NCBI GenBank assembly: GCA_000727475.1
Contig: KL647289.1
Coordinates: forward strand, 8,850,611-8,914,610
DNA length: 64,000 nt
DNA from: Sarcocystis neurona
Taxonomy: Eukaryota; Apicomplexa; Conoidasida; Eucoccidiorida; Sarcocystidae
Direction: 5' to 3'
Numbering within the stretch: the stretch's first letter is position 1; each line of letters starts with the position of its first letter. The notes beneath the pieces were generated by a model, which saw only the letters and a list, made by a program, of their open reading frames with translations, was not told the DNA's origin and did no database searches. A program made the translations under genes and the position numbers. Shown here one piece after another: positions 44,701-55,759 of this stretch.

Positions 44701-47685
44701 AATGTATCCGAGTCACGCTTGTTTCTGTTCGTATATGCGCGTTTTGCCCTCCGTTGATCGTGTGGTGACATTTGCGGTACGCACTCGTTTGGTGCCGGTG
44801 TGCCGGTCACGCCTTCCCACCGTATCGTCTTCATTCTTCTGCAACACATTCTGCCTGTCTTCCCCAATGTCCCCGTGTGTACCCACTCCCTTGGGTGAGT
44901 CAGGACTGGCTCGCAGGCACATATGTGGCAAGATAGAGCCGCGCCCGTCCTCCTGCTTCTCCTCCTCCTCAGTTGTCGTAAATCATGGGAAGATAGCACC
45001 CTCCTTCTTCTCGTCGTCGCGGTGAGTTGTCGTTAGCATGCGCTGGTGTTTTTTGTGCTGGTGTGCGCAGCGGGAGATTCTGATAACTCTGCTGCGTCGC
45101 TTCGTCACAGATGCAGACGTCGAGGTGCAGCAGCGTGCGACAGAGAGCGTGGGGGTGCTGGTGGCCGAGGAGTGGAGCGACAGCAGCATTTTCGATCGCA
45201 TGCCGTTCGATGTGGGCGCACAGAAGAAGGAAGATGGAGCAAAGCCTCCTCGCTGGTACAGAACATTTCGTGCAATTGGGCTGGGCTGCTTCGATCCCAC
45301 AGACGTGCCGCTGGTCTTGGGCGACGGCCCCGCGGGCGCCGACGAGGAGCAGCAGGAAGAAGACGAAGCAGACGAGGGAGAGGAGGAAGAGGAGGAGGAG
45401 GCCGCCGAAGACAACCGACAAGCCAAGCAGCGCCAGCAACGGAACAACAACGTTTGTAAGGACGAAGTGGAGCGCCATAAGAAGCGCGCTTCTCAGGTTG
45501 CACACCTCGAAACTCCTGCAGTTGCTCTCCTAGAACGGCTGCCACGCGCACCTACACTTACACTATGAAGTTGCTGCAACGTCGCTTCCGGGACTGCTGC
45601 TGCGCGCACCGACACAGAAGACAGTGACAGCTGTGTTTTCTGCCGCGAGGCGGTGCACGCAGCACGCGTTGGTTCACTACACAAGACGCAGGTGGACGAG
45701 GTGTGGCGGATTCAACAGCCGTCATCAGGGTGTGATTTCCCCCAACCTCACAGTAGTAGTAGTAGTATTTACTTCAGCTTCGTAATAATGTTGTGTACGT
45801 GTACCGCTCCGTATGGATACCGTCACACGCTTGTTGAGATTTGCAGGGTCCGATCTATCCGTCCGTGTGTTCCTCTCTATGTCCATGTGCACGTGGAGAG
45901 TGCACCTCATATGTGGCCGCTGGTGGAGGTTGTGCGGTGTATCTGCTGTCCCTAAACTGGGTGGATCTTGTAAATCCCTGGCAATTTCCGTAGAAAGTTC
46001 TGTTGCGTGTCCTACGTCACGCAGTAGGTCACGGACATGGTAGCAGGGCGAAGGCATCACGCCGTTCTGTCGCTTTTGACGGGCAAGTAAAGTGTCCCAG
46101 CCGTTCGTTTACACCGCAGCGGGAAGGCTTTCACGCATGAGGAGCGTGTGGGCTCACGGTAGAATAGAGGAGGGGACAGTAGGACGCAGAGACACATGAG
46201 ACGCATGGGTATCTGAGGGTCGATATATATATATATATATATAATATGTCAAACATGTAGTCTATTATACATTATATCTATGGATGCGTCCGGTTGCGTG
46301 TGGCCGGGCGGCACTCTGTGTGCCCGTTTGCGCTTTAACGTTTTCGCAGTGGCTTGACGTGTAGGAGTATGTAGGGGCGTATGAGTAATACGTTTTCGTA
46401 TGTGTGTTTTTGTATCTATGCATGTGAATCTTGACGCTGCCTTTCAGTTCTTCTGGACGACGATCTCTTTGTGGAGAAGCGGCCTGCGGTGGACGGCGCC
46501 GGGGACTTGCAGGGGGGTGTGGCTGGTGCACTTCCGAACAGCAAGAGCAACAACAGCAATGCTGGTGCTGCAGCGGGGGTGACCGCAGCCCATCGCGTAG
46601 ACATGTTGAGTGTGCTTGACTTTGGTAGCGGCGGCAGCAGCGAAACTGCCAGTAGCGCAGGTGTCCCTGATGCATCCTCCGAACGAAACGGCGGCCATCG
46701 ACCTGAGCAGCAGAACCATGTTGCTCTTGCTGCTGCTGGTGGAACGGGTCCTGCTGGCGCTGCTTCTTCGGATCTGGATGCTCTCTCGCTAGTCTTCGAT
46801 GTCCCGAGAAACTCGGTGAATACAAACGCAGATGCTGCTGCGAGCCCGGCAGCTGCAGATCCCTTTTTCTTCGCTACCGCTGTTGCTGCACCGCTTGTCG
46901 GTGCCTCTCGTGCACATGCACCTGCCCTCCCGGGTGCCACTGCTCCTACTTTCTCCGCTAGCACGAACGTCGCTGCTGCTGCTGCAACCCCGGCGACTGC
47001 TGCGCCTGCTGCTGCTGTTGCTCCTTCGGGCAGCGCGCCATTCTCACTGGAGGCAGGATTAGCGATGAAGAACAGCACGGCACCAGAGGGGCTTCGTGCT
47101 GACATTTTTACCGGGAGTAGTTTACAGCCGCCCTCAACAGCAGCACCTGCAGGCGGGGATATTTCGCTGAACTCATCAAGTGAAGCGGGTGTCGCCGCTT
47201 TCCTTCCAGGGCTGGGCAACCACGGGGCTGGTGTAGGTGTTTGTGACCCCTTTAGTCCCACGTTGACGCAGGACCAGAAGCACGTACAACAACAGCAGCA
47301 GCAGCAGATGCACACTATGAACGTACTGAACGACGAGGCTGGGTTAAGCTTGAGTCTGGTTTGCATGCGTAAAGGTGAGGGGGAGGGCGCCAGTATTCGT
47401 GCAGAGTTCCGGAATACCAGCAGCAGCCCGTTGACAAATCTGTTGTTTGAAGTGGCGGTTCCTAAGTATTTGAAGCTTGCACTGCAACCAGCGACGGCCA
47501 CTACCGTTCCACCGATGAGCTCCGGAGTGGTGCAGCAGCAGATGTACGTCACAACAGCTAGCGGAGGGCCACCAGAGAAGAAGGATAAACCATTGGCAAT
47601 GAAGTGCAGAATCTCGTTTACAAAAGGCGGTGAAACGCTGCAGAAATGCGTCAACGTGCATGACTTCCCTCCTCTTCTGTCGTAA
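35777..47685 (+). CDS. AP1G: AP-1 clathrin adaptor complex gamma subunit (gamma-adaptin)
   Basis: Nine exons: 35777-35887, 37456-38112, 38945-39083, 39989-40143, 41092-41326, 42265-42401, 43898-44146, 45071-45455 and 46448-47685. All introns are GT-AG with matching phases. The product is about 1101 residues. Exon 1 encodes the gamma-type start CKLREFIRNVRAAQTAADER. Exon 2 has RNVAKALFISLLGYPTEFAQ and the YDVGGVSDPFL segment, which favour gamma (AP-1) over alpha-adaptin. The helical trunk fills exons 1-7 and the start of exon 8. An acidic stretch, then an Ala/Ser/Gly-rich hinge with two DPF motifs, leads to a C-terminal ear (about residues 985-1101, ending VNVHDFPPLLS). AP-1 gamma binds clathrin and accessory proteins at the trans-Golgi and endosomes; in coccidia AP-1 is linked to rhoptry and microneme traffic. 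The protein is longer than usual because of hinge and acidic insertions. Confidence 0.93.
35888..46447 (+). other. introns of gamma-adaptin, microsatellite-loaded
   Basis: The eight introns take up about 8.6 kb of the gene, against 3.3 kb of exon. They contain TATATA/CATATA runs (39243-39266, 40785-40805, 40950-40975, 46220-46245) and CTG/CAG-rich stretches around 38590-38945, 40150-40500 and 41340-41480. These give many chance frames on both strands. I see no second gene nested in them. Confidence 0.7.
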
Positions 47686-49661
47686 TGTGCTGTGTCTCCC
47701 AACGTGTTCTTGATTCGGAGTAAACGTATACCGCGGTGCGTACTCGAGTGTAACATCGGGGCTGCTGAATTCAAGGTCTCACTGAAGTGTTGAGTAGAAG
47801 ACGGTTATAAACACTGAGATTTTGCATTCACTTAAACACGGCCCTCTTCCTTTTTCGAAAGCTGCAGTGTGTGCCGTTTGCAGTCGCTATACGCGTATGA
47901 ATGTGTTTTCCACGAACATGGAAGAGCGTGCGAATGCAGAGAAAGGCCACGCGTCGACGAAGTTTTTAAAGTTTGAATACATCAGTCGAGGAAGAAACGA
48001 GGTCAAAGAGCCGATCTGCAGGTTCGTTACACAAAGCGAGTGCAGCAGAAGGATGATGAGCCCGCCCCCCTCAAAGATGTACGCGCAGGAGAAGCAGCAC
48101 ATGCAGCAGAAAGGCGAAGATGTAGGAACAGCAGGCGCAGCAGGAGAGGTTGAAGTGGGAGTGAGGAGGGTTCAGAACTACTTGTGTCACGTCAGATTTG
48201 GGTCAGGACCACCCGCATGAGGGAAGGATTTCTGAGAAATTGTTATCTTAGGGAAAGTTGTTCCCACGAAAGGGAGAGCGAGTAGCCGAGAGTCCCTCAC
48301 GCGTGAGTAATAGCCGGCCAAGGTTTGCGAAAATTTTTGGTACCACTAGTAGCGGCTTCATCCGTAACCGGTATACGGAGGGGGTGTGACCAACTGCTGA
48401 TTATTACCACAAGTCCGCTAGTAGAAGCAGCACTCTGGAGACTCCTTGGCGCGGTACGAATGAGAAAGTTCGCGAGACCTGCTGGCAAACTGGGCAGGTT
48501 ATGCACGTTGTTTCTTTGAACGCGTAGTTTCTTCGTTGCTGCGATAGAGCGGCAGGCGGCCGGGGGCAAACCTCGTGTATGCGGATCCGCCTGTCAAGGT
48601 GCGTCTTGGTGCGTGGGCCTGCGTGCTTCTCCGATTGGGGAGTAATGGGCGTGTGCGTCTATGTGTATACAGATATATGTATATACGTATACATATGTGC
48701 ACATGCTGCGCGTGAGCAGGTGAGGGTGCCCGAATCGTACGGACTCGCATGTGTCAGACTGCAGTACTTTCCTTGGCGTACCCTTTTTTGTTTTAGTGTA
48801 ATAGACGCATTCGAACGTTTGTGAGGGCCGGAAGGCAGAAACGTTGCGGCCGCAGCCAGCACCGGTTAATGGCTGGGGACGGCTTCTCGTCAACGCGTTT
48901 ATATCCGTTTGTAGCATAATGTGCCCTTCCGATATCTGTATCCGCGCGTATATAGAGGTACGCTGGAAGACTGTGAAATTCGGGACAGTTTCCACAGTTG
49001 CCGTTCGTGTATGTTATTGGCACCCTGCGCTTATCACCACTTCCAAGAAGTATTCGCCCACCTACACAAACAGCGTTGTGTAGTATGCGGGTTTCTGCAC
49101 GCACCAACATACAGTGCATACGTACAATCGTGCACACGTTTACAAAGAGGTACTTCCCAGGTAATTAACGACTTCAGGGATACGTATTTGTACGTACAGT
49201 CGTGAGTGTATATGTTGGTTGTGAATACTTTCGCACAGGGCGAAGTTGTGCTAGAGGCGCGCAAGCGAAGTGGCTTTTGAAAGAGACTGAACTTGTCCTT
49301 CGAAGAATTCCGGTGCACTAATGTCGCGCCGGTCTAACGTTTTCAACACGGTTCAAATGTGTAGGTGTGTACTTCTAGACTACCTGGTACATACGTCTCT
49401 GTAACATGAAGAGCAGCTTCACACGTACCCAGACACAGCGTCCGAGCTGGACTATAATAGTGGGTCAACCCCCGTCTTCTACGCTGGTAGACCCATAGTT
49501 GCTCTTCGGGTGCTGCCGGCAACCGTGGTAGACGACACGTGACGAAGGAACTACTCTAATTGCTCCGTGTGCGTGACTTACTAAACGTATGTGTGCACAC
49601 ACCCAGACGAATACAGTTGTCAACACGTCCAGATACATATACATGCACATCGTATGCATGT
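47686..49661. other. intergenic stretch downstream of gamma-adaptin
   Basis: Mixed sequence; triplet repeats fade out after the gamma-adaptin stop. A 132-codon plus frame (47822-48220) is open but has no recognisable features. No gene is called. Confidence 0.45.
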
Positions 49662-49865
49662 GCATACCTATGTGTGGAGACAAAGTGCATATTTTTCTTT
49701 GTCCCCGCTTTCATCCGTAGAAGCGGTCCCTCGGTGCAACAACGCAAGGTTCTCAGTTGTTCGCATACCTACGTGTGGAGACAAAGTGCATATTTTCCTT
49801 TGTCCGCGCTTTCATCCGTAGAAGCGGTCCCTCGGTGCAACAACGCAAGGTTCTCAGTTGTTCGC
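49662..49865. repeat. near-perfect 101-bp tandem duplication
   Basis: A unit starting GCATACCTAYGTGTGGAGAC and ending GGTTCTCAGTTGTTC is present twice (from 49662 and from 49763). I see only three or four substitutions. The period is 101 bp. Confidence 0.95.
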
Positions 49866-50915
49866 TCCCACGACTGCAGACCGTTTCAGACGGTAACACG
49901 ATGGAAGGCCTGCCACGCACATTACGGTAGAGATCTTTCCTTTCACAGGTTTTGACGGCTTCTCGTACTCTGCGCTTCTCACAATCGGCTGATGTCACGT
50001 ATCCACACAACACTTAATGTTTGCACACGCTATCCTTTGAACTTCCACGGGGCGTGGTAAAATGTAGCTGCATCGAATTCTCATTCGTGAAGAGCGGCAA
50101 CACCGTTGCCCGAAGGTGCCATCCAGCAGCTTTTACCTTCGCAACAACTTACTTTGTGATGCTCACGACACTGTGAGGTTGGGTGTTGTAAAAGTGGGAA
50201 GAACGAGTCTTCCTTCCTCTTCTCTCGTGCAGGTGGCATTAGTCTGCTAAATTTCTTCTGCTGAAGTACCCGTCTTCTACCTTTAGAACATCTTTCTCTT
50301 TTCCTCTACCGTGCGCGTGTCTGCATGAATTCAAAAGATCCGATTTATCTTACACAGCGTAAGAGAGTTTTACTGGCTCTCTTCAATAAAAAAAAAATTT
50401 ATTCGCTGTGAAGCTTTCTGTTGCGTTTTAACGCAAAGCCTCCTTGATTCGCAAAGCCCTCTAGTAGAAAGGCTGTTCAACCCAAAAACGTTCCAGAAGA
50501 ATTTTGCTACTATTCTGCTTCTGGGAAAAACGATTCAGCTTGTGCGAAGTCCAAATTCGGTGAAGTATGGGTACAACCAGGCATGCCAGTCACCTATCGT
50601 GTCAACCGAAAATGGTGTCACATCTGCACGCAAAGTAGGTGAGAAAGCAAACGAGCTACTTTTCAGTAAGTCGCATCCTCGACGTATGGGGCAATCTCTT
50701 CGGAAAGCCGAGTCAACACATAACTCATTTTTGCCCGCACCGAATCAGATAGAGCAGTGTTTTCCAGTATTTTCGCACACTTGCATGTTCTTATTAGCCG
50801 TGAGCATCTCTACCACGTCTCACCCACAAACGAAAGCATCCTGAACGTCTCGCGGAAAAACAAATGTTCAAATACTTCCTGCCGTAAGACGCTAGGAGGC
50901 GCCACGTAGCCACGC
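49866..50915. other. intergenic stretch
   Basis: Mixed sequence; an A run followed by TTTATT lies near 50391. No gene is supported. Confidence 0.45.
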
Positions 50916-51312
50916 CCTATGCGCTGGTGTAACAGCCAATTGTTTCGGAACACTTCTGCGCGTCTGGTGATGCGCTTCACGGTTTTTTCCACGGTTTCCA
51001 CATAGGAACCTGCGTATGTTACAGTCCAGTATTTCGACTACACCATATTTCTTTTAAATTGTGCTGGACGTACGCACGTACGTAAGCCTTCGCCACTTAC
51101 GCACGCTTTAAAGCCTATGCGCTGGTGCAGCAGCCAAAAGTTTTATGCGCATCTGCTCAAGCGCTTCTGCGTCTTCTTCCACCGTGTCCAAATAGTAATC
51201 TGCGTATGCACGTGTCGGGCTTTCCGATTACACCGTGCACCTTCGACTGTCACTACGCGTACGTGTGTACATAAGCCTTCGACTAATACAGTTATCGGTA
51301 CGGGAACGCAAG
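50916..51312. repeat. diverged 198-bp tandem duplication
   Basis: Two copies begin CCTATGCGCTGGTGYARCAG at 50916 and 51114. Both continue through GCGCTTCWGCGT-like, TTCCACSGTKTCCA, TCTGCGTATG, GATTACACC or GACTACACC, and a block with GTACGTAAGCCTTCG or GTACATAAGCCTTCG. Divergence is moderate. The second copy just overlaps the stop region of the minus-strand frame at 51292. Confidence 0.85.
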
Positions 51313-52228
51313 TGGATTGTCTGCTGATGTCTCATTCGTCGCCAAAATCCCGCCATTGCCACCGGGTGTGCCTCTTCCGGACACGTTAAGGCCTTGTTGG
51401 ATTCTGTTCGGATGGCTTGCATTCCTCGTAGTGGCGAACGACGGACGAGCGAACTCCTGCTTATTCGTAATTTCATTCCAGTTGGCAGGATAATTCGGGT
51501 ATGCTAGCGTATTTTCGATCGAAGCTTCGTTGGTCTCCAGAATAGCGCCGCCCCCCCCACCACCGCCACTTCTCTCAATATGATGGTTGCAAGCCTTACG
51601 GGTATCACCCACACGCGGAGGCAGCGAACGACCGGTCCTGTTCGCCTGCGCTACAGAAGGCGTTGATTTGTTCCGTGCGCTTGTCGGTTGACAAGCGTTT
51701 CTCTTCGAACCAGCACCTTCACCCCGAGCAGCCACTGCAGTGCTATTCCCTACTGATTTCTTCGCTCCACTCGTGCTCGTGCCGCTGGCCCGCCTGTCAC
51801 CTGAGTAAATACAAGAATAGCGCAGACGTTCTTCTCCACCACGTAGACCAAAACATACACGTGTGTATCTACGAAACCATTTACGCAGAGGTAGACAGTT
51901 TCGGGTATCTCTTCGGGTGCGTGCGCATCCGACAAGCATCTGCTCATTCGTTGACGCTTGCGCGCATACAGCTGCAGAGGACGGTGTGTCTTTGCACACT
52001 ACGCAGATACATCAGCACGGCTACAGGCAACCACATAAGACACCCTACCGTCACAAAATAACTGAAGTCTACACGCCATTTGCAGCTGACGGCGGGGGGC
52101 AGATTGTTCAGATACGTGTTGTACTGCATCATAAATTCTGGCCTGACATCTACGCAAAACAGCGCCTCACCTCTCAGCCCAGCAGAACGATGCAACGACA
52201 CCCACGTGGGCACTCGAAAGACCCGCAA
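51292..52228 (-). CDS. probable single-pass membrane protein, C-terminal part
   Basis: Two minus-strand exons are proposed. Exon A, within about 52228-52003, encodes GEALFCVDVRPEFMMQYNTY, LNNLPPAVSCKWRVDFSY and a hydrophobic helix FVTVGCLMWLPVAVLMYL. Exon B, 51800-51292, follows an acceptor TTTACTCAG. The junction at a GTAGTG donor is phase 1 and restores an arginine after the helix. Exon B is a Ser/Thr/Asn/Gly-rich tail with a run of seven Gly and two copies of a motif like GGxILxTNExSxxNxLAxP before the stop. The 5' end is not resolved; the MM of exon A could be a start. The donor is weak. I do not recognise the family. Confidence 0.4.
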
Positions 52229-52407
52229 CAGCGTATTTTAGTGCAGCATTCACAATATCGGACCAATAGAAATTTTAGCCGTCCGTATCCTACAAGAGCA
52301 TCTTTCCACGCGATGTTCTACTCTTACACTGCTTTACCGGGAATCTCTGTTACAGAGTGGTTTCAAGTCTGAAGTTTTCATTTGTGTTCGTCATGCGCTG
52401 CTCCTCG

Positions 52408-53262
52408 CTATGGCGGTAGACACACTGCAGCAGGGCTGGCCGCAACAGACATCTTCACAGTTGCAGAGCACCAAACGGGATACCCTTTGATATCTGTACC
52501 TGCACCTGTGGTGGCGCGAGAGGCAGTGGTGCTGACGTGCTCTTCGTTGCAAGGGCTTTGGCCGATTTTGCTGTGTGTGCTTCCTGTTCCAGCTGCACGA
52601 CGCGTCGCTGGCGTTGTCTTTTCAGGGACTTTCTCCGCAGTACCACCTGGCACTTTGGACTTCTTTGAAGCCTGCGAGACAGAGTCCTTCCTGAGAAGAG
52701 GAGGCTTGTGACCCTCTTCCGTTTGTTGCAGCCGCTGCGCCGTGTAGTAAGAACGAGCGGCTTTTAGCGCGTTGGCATCAGCAGCCCCCGACCCAAAGGC
52801 CTTAGCGTGTCTCTCTTCGATATCTGAACGCTGAACAAGAGGATCAAACTTCCTCTGCTGGAAGGAGTCGAATATGGGGCGTTTCCTCCTGTTTTTCTCT
52901 TCTAGTTTTCTGCAGATAGCCTGATGCTTGCCTATGCGGTCTTGGTTGAACCAACGTTTGCATACGGGGCAGCACATCCGTCCTGCTTCGTCAAAAATGC
53001 CATTTTCTGGTGCATCCGCTGCATTACCCGCGTCACGCGGAACGGTAGAGGCACCAGGTAACGTCTGGGCACTCTTAGGGGCCTTTTTGCACGAGGATGC
53101 GATGTGTGTGTTCAGTTCAGGTTTGGGCACCTCCACATCGCAGTAGGGGCACGGTAGTAGCACGAAATTCTGCTTCCTGGCACAGGCCTTCTGGTGAAAT
53201 GCCAGGCTTGCTGGGAAGAATTTCCCTCCACACATCGTGCACAGCACCGCCCGCTGATGCAT
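52408..53262 (-). CDS. triple C2HC zinc-finger protein (ZC2HC1-like)
   Basis: A single-exon frame of 284 residues with ATG at 53262 and a stop at 52408-52410. It has three C2HC fingers of the CxxC-x11-HxxxC type found in the zf-C2HC_2/ZC2HC1 family. Finger 1 uses C8, C11, H23, C27 (CTMCGGKFFPASLAFHQKAC). Finger 2 uses C38, C41, H53 with C58 (one residue longer between His and Cys). Finger 3 uses C98, C101, H113, C117 (CPVCKRWFNQDRIGKHQAIC). The tail has a basic patch (EEKNRRKRP) and then a Lys/Thr/Ala-rich low-complexity end. These fingers bind zinc; their partners in this family are poorly known, so nucleic-acid or protein binding is an inference. The last 60 residues look degenerate, and an intron near the 3' end cannot be excluded. 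Confidence 0.85.
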   Translation of the reverse strand: MHQRAVLCTMCGGKFFPASLAFHQKACARKQNFVLLPCPYCDVEVPKPELNTHIASSCKKAPKSAQTLPGASTVPRDAGNAADAPENGIFDEAGRMCCPVCKRWFNQDRIGKHQAICRKLEEKNRRKRPIFDSFQQRKFDPLVQRSDIEERHAKAFGSGAADANALKAARSYYTAQRLQQTEEGHKPPLLRKDSVSQASKKSKVPGGTAEKVPEKTTPATRRAAGTGSTHSKIGQSPCNEEHVSTTASRATTGAGTDIKGYPVWCSATVKMSVAASPAAVCLPP

Positions 53263-55447
53263 CTTGGCGAGTAAAGAAGGAGGACCGGCGAAGGAGAAGG
53301 AGAGGAATAAACTTTAACACGTGCAGTGCTTCACAAACCGCACGACAAAAACTATGCAGGCTGTACCACTACAGAACAGTTTACGAATAAACGCGTACTC
53401 CTACATCTATTCACGCATTCGTAAGAAAGTAAGTGCTCCCAAAACTACACGTTTAAGAAAGTCAAAAGCAGATTTAGGGTAGGTGGGTAAAAAGCCGCGT
53501 ACGACCGCACGTGCACACTTGGCAGCTTACATCGCCCACTTGAAGCAGCGTGCACGAAAACGACGCCTACATAAATGCAAGTGTGCACAAAAAAATTAAT
53601 CAGTTTTGACAAGTAATTAAAACATCACCGCAGGGGCTTCGTAAAACCATGTGGCTACGAGGACGCAGAATAGAATACGGTAAACAACCTGAACACAAAA
53701 GCAAGCAGACGACACACGAAAGTCTCGCTCTCGCGAGCCACGAATGTACGTACCAGATGAGTTATGTGACTTTGTGATACTGGCCAAGTGATTCGGAGCT
53801 TGCGTGGCAACACGTAAGCGTAACTACGCCAAGGTACGTCGGAGACTCACTGTCAAGACGGCACGGCGGCTCTCCTAAAGACTTGGTGCATTTCACGAAT
53901 AAATACACGAACGGTGAAAAGGGATTAAGGTATACTACGACACACAGACGTACGCGGAGACTGATTCTGATACTTGGAAATAGATACATACGTACACACG
54001 CACGAAGGGGTACTCCAACGTATGGCAGACCTTCGATCAAAAGCTGGGAAGGTGCCCACGCCTTGTGACAGATCGACACAGTTAACAACTCGCAAGGAAA
54101 ATTCAGTAAACCGACGTGATCTCAGTTCATCACATTCATACCCCACTTCCACATGCCCTCTGTAGCGTCTGTATATCAGAAAATTCCGGCGAAACAGAAA
54201 GGAAGGAGGAAGCATACTATGAGTTGTTGCCCGCGCGGGAGACGGACGACCTCTGTTCGACCGTGACCACAGATTCGTCTGTATTGGTACACACAAACAG
54301 AAGAATACACATATATGTATGTGCGTGTATATATGTATATATGTATTTGTATATTTCTCCGCGACACGTCCGCTTCCTTTATTACGAGGATAGGACTGCA
54401 AAATCTTTCGCTTCCTCGGGGGAAAAGCTCGCCAAGGGAAACACCGGTCTCCACGAGATTTGACCGCGCTTCGCCGCAGCCGTGTGCGGACCGTTGAGCA
54501 CGTGTATGTATTCACCTGAAATACAAGAAAATGCATACGATAGAGGTGTGCCGTTGAGCGGCACACATACACGCAGGAATGAGTTAAATAAAAAAGGGGC
54601 AGACGTACACGCATGCGCTCCACTCAACGGAGAAAGCGTAGCACACAAGGTAGACGTGGTAAATCGTCTACAGAGAATACGCAAATATACACGAGACAAA
54701 GGGAGGCGGTCACACTGCTTGTGAGTCGCCAAAGGAATGCATAGATGTACAGAGTACAAGGCGGACGGTCTACGTGGATAATACCCTTTTAGCACTGGCA
54801 CCGACGAGCCGGATAGCAAACCCGCCAATCACTTTCTTGTACCTAGGAGGACCTCAAGCACTCGATGAAAGGTGAGCAGAATGTTAGTTCACCACGCACA
54901 TATTTCTTGGGCACACTTCCAGATGTTCTTAACGCTGCAGGCTTTCTTGGAGCCGCTGTTGGAGGGTACTCATACACCACAACCTCTACAGACAACTACC
55001 CTAGCCTTTCCGTACGCTCACAGCGAGTCAGGATCTACATACTCTCAAGCTGTGCGCAACGCTGATGCCCATCATCTAGTCGTGTGCTGGAGAGAGAAAC
55101 CTTCGCGTAGGCGTGCACGCACCGCGCTGACGGAGCCGCTACTTTCTGACGCGAACACAGGCAGCTACGTAGAATGCGACGCGCCGAAAAGTCAACGTCG
55201 TGCTCCACGGCGGAGCTGTGCCGCAACAACTACTCAAAAACACAATCAAATTCAACACATCTGCACCTGTAGATAAATGCATATATATCCAGAACAAGTG
55301 CACAAATGTAGATAACTTAAGCATAGGCCCATCTAGTCATACGCAGTGCGAAACGGTAGAGCGGTGAAACACTCCTGCGTGCCGCAAGGAGTCGCACAAG
55401 CGCACGCGCTCAAGTGAGACGTGCGAGCAGCAGGTGTTGTCTAGCCC
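53263..55447. other. intergenic stretch
   Basis: Repeat-poor sequence upstream of the zinc-finger gene. A minus-strand frame of 232 codons (54623-53925) and others overlap it, but they are Cys/Arg/Tyr-rich strings derived from TATATG/CATATA-like sequence. None is called. Confidence 0.45.
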
Positions 55448-55759
55448 ATGCCTTCCGTGCCGCTGGTCTTGTGTGCAGTGCTGCCATTCGCTGCAGTTGC
55501 CCCGTTCATCTTGGGCGTTCTCCTTCGTGGCTGGTGCTCTCTCCTCTCGTTGTTAGTTCCTCTGTGGTGCCCTCTGCTGCTGCGGCTGCTGCGTGCCGCT
55601 GATTTGCTGTGTTGCACTGTGTGTGCTGCTCGTGCGTGGGTGGCTAGCAGTGTGGCACTCTCGGAGTTCGAAAAGCACGACGCGCGATCTCCCCTCCTGC
55701 ACATGGCTTCGTCTGACGAGGGAAACGGAGAGTGGAGAGGGATGTGCGTGTCTGCGTAA
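55448..55759 (+). CDS. hypothetical small membrane protein frame
   Basis: 103 codons starting ATG at 55448. Long hydrophobic stretches (VPLVLCAVLPFAAVAPFILG, then a Leu/Cys-rich CTG-coded part) are followed by a more ordinary tail with FEKHDARSPLLHMASSDEGN. The tail argues for real coding. The Leu-rich part may only reflect CTG triplets. The family is unknown, and the frame could equally be an exon of a larger gene. Confidence 0.22.
   Translation: MPSVPLVLCAVLPFAAVAPFILGVLLRGWCSLLSLLVPLWCPLLLRLLRAADLLCCTVCAARAWVASSVALSEFEKHDARSPLLHMASSDEGNGEWRGMCVSA

Noticed and set aside
45456..45498. Continuation of gamma-adaptin exon 8 to a GTTGCA donor at 45499
   Set aside because: That donor is phase 0 and would put exon 9 out of frame; the GTAAGG donor at 45456 is phase 1 and joins exon 9 in frame.
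35777..47685. Assignment as AP-2 alpha-adaptin
   Set aside because: The start (KLREFIRNVRAAQTAADER) and the YDVGGVSDPFL segment match gamma-adaptin, and the C-terminus is a single small ear of about 115 residues rather than the larger alpha appendage.
46416..47774. 452-codon minus-strand frame opposite the last gamma-adaptin exon
   Set aside because: It is an antisense shadow of the Ala/Ser-rich hinge and ear; the plus frame has clear homology and splice support.
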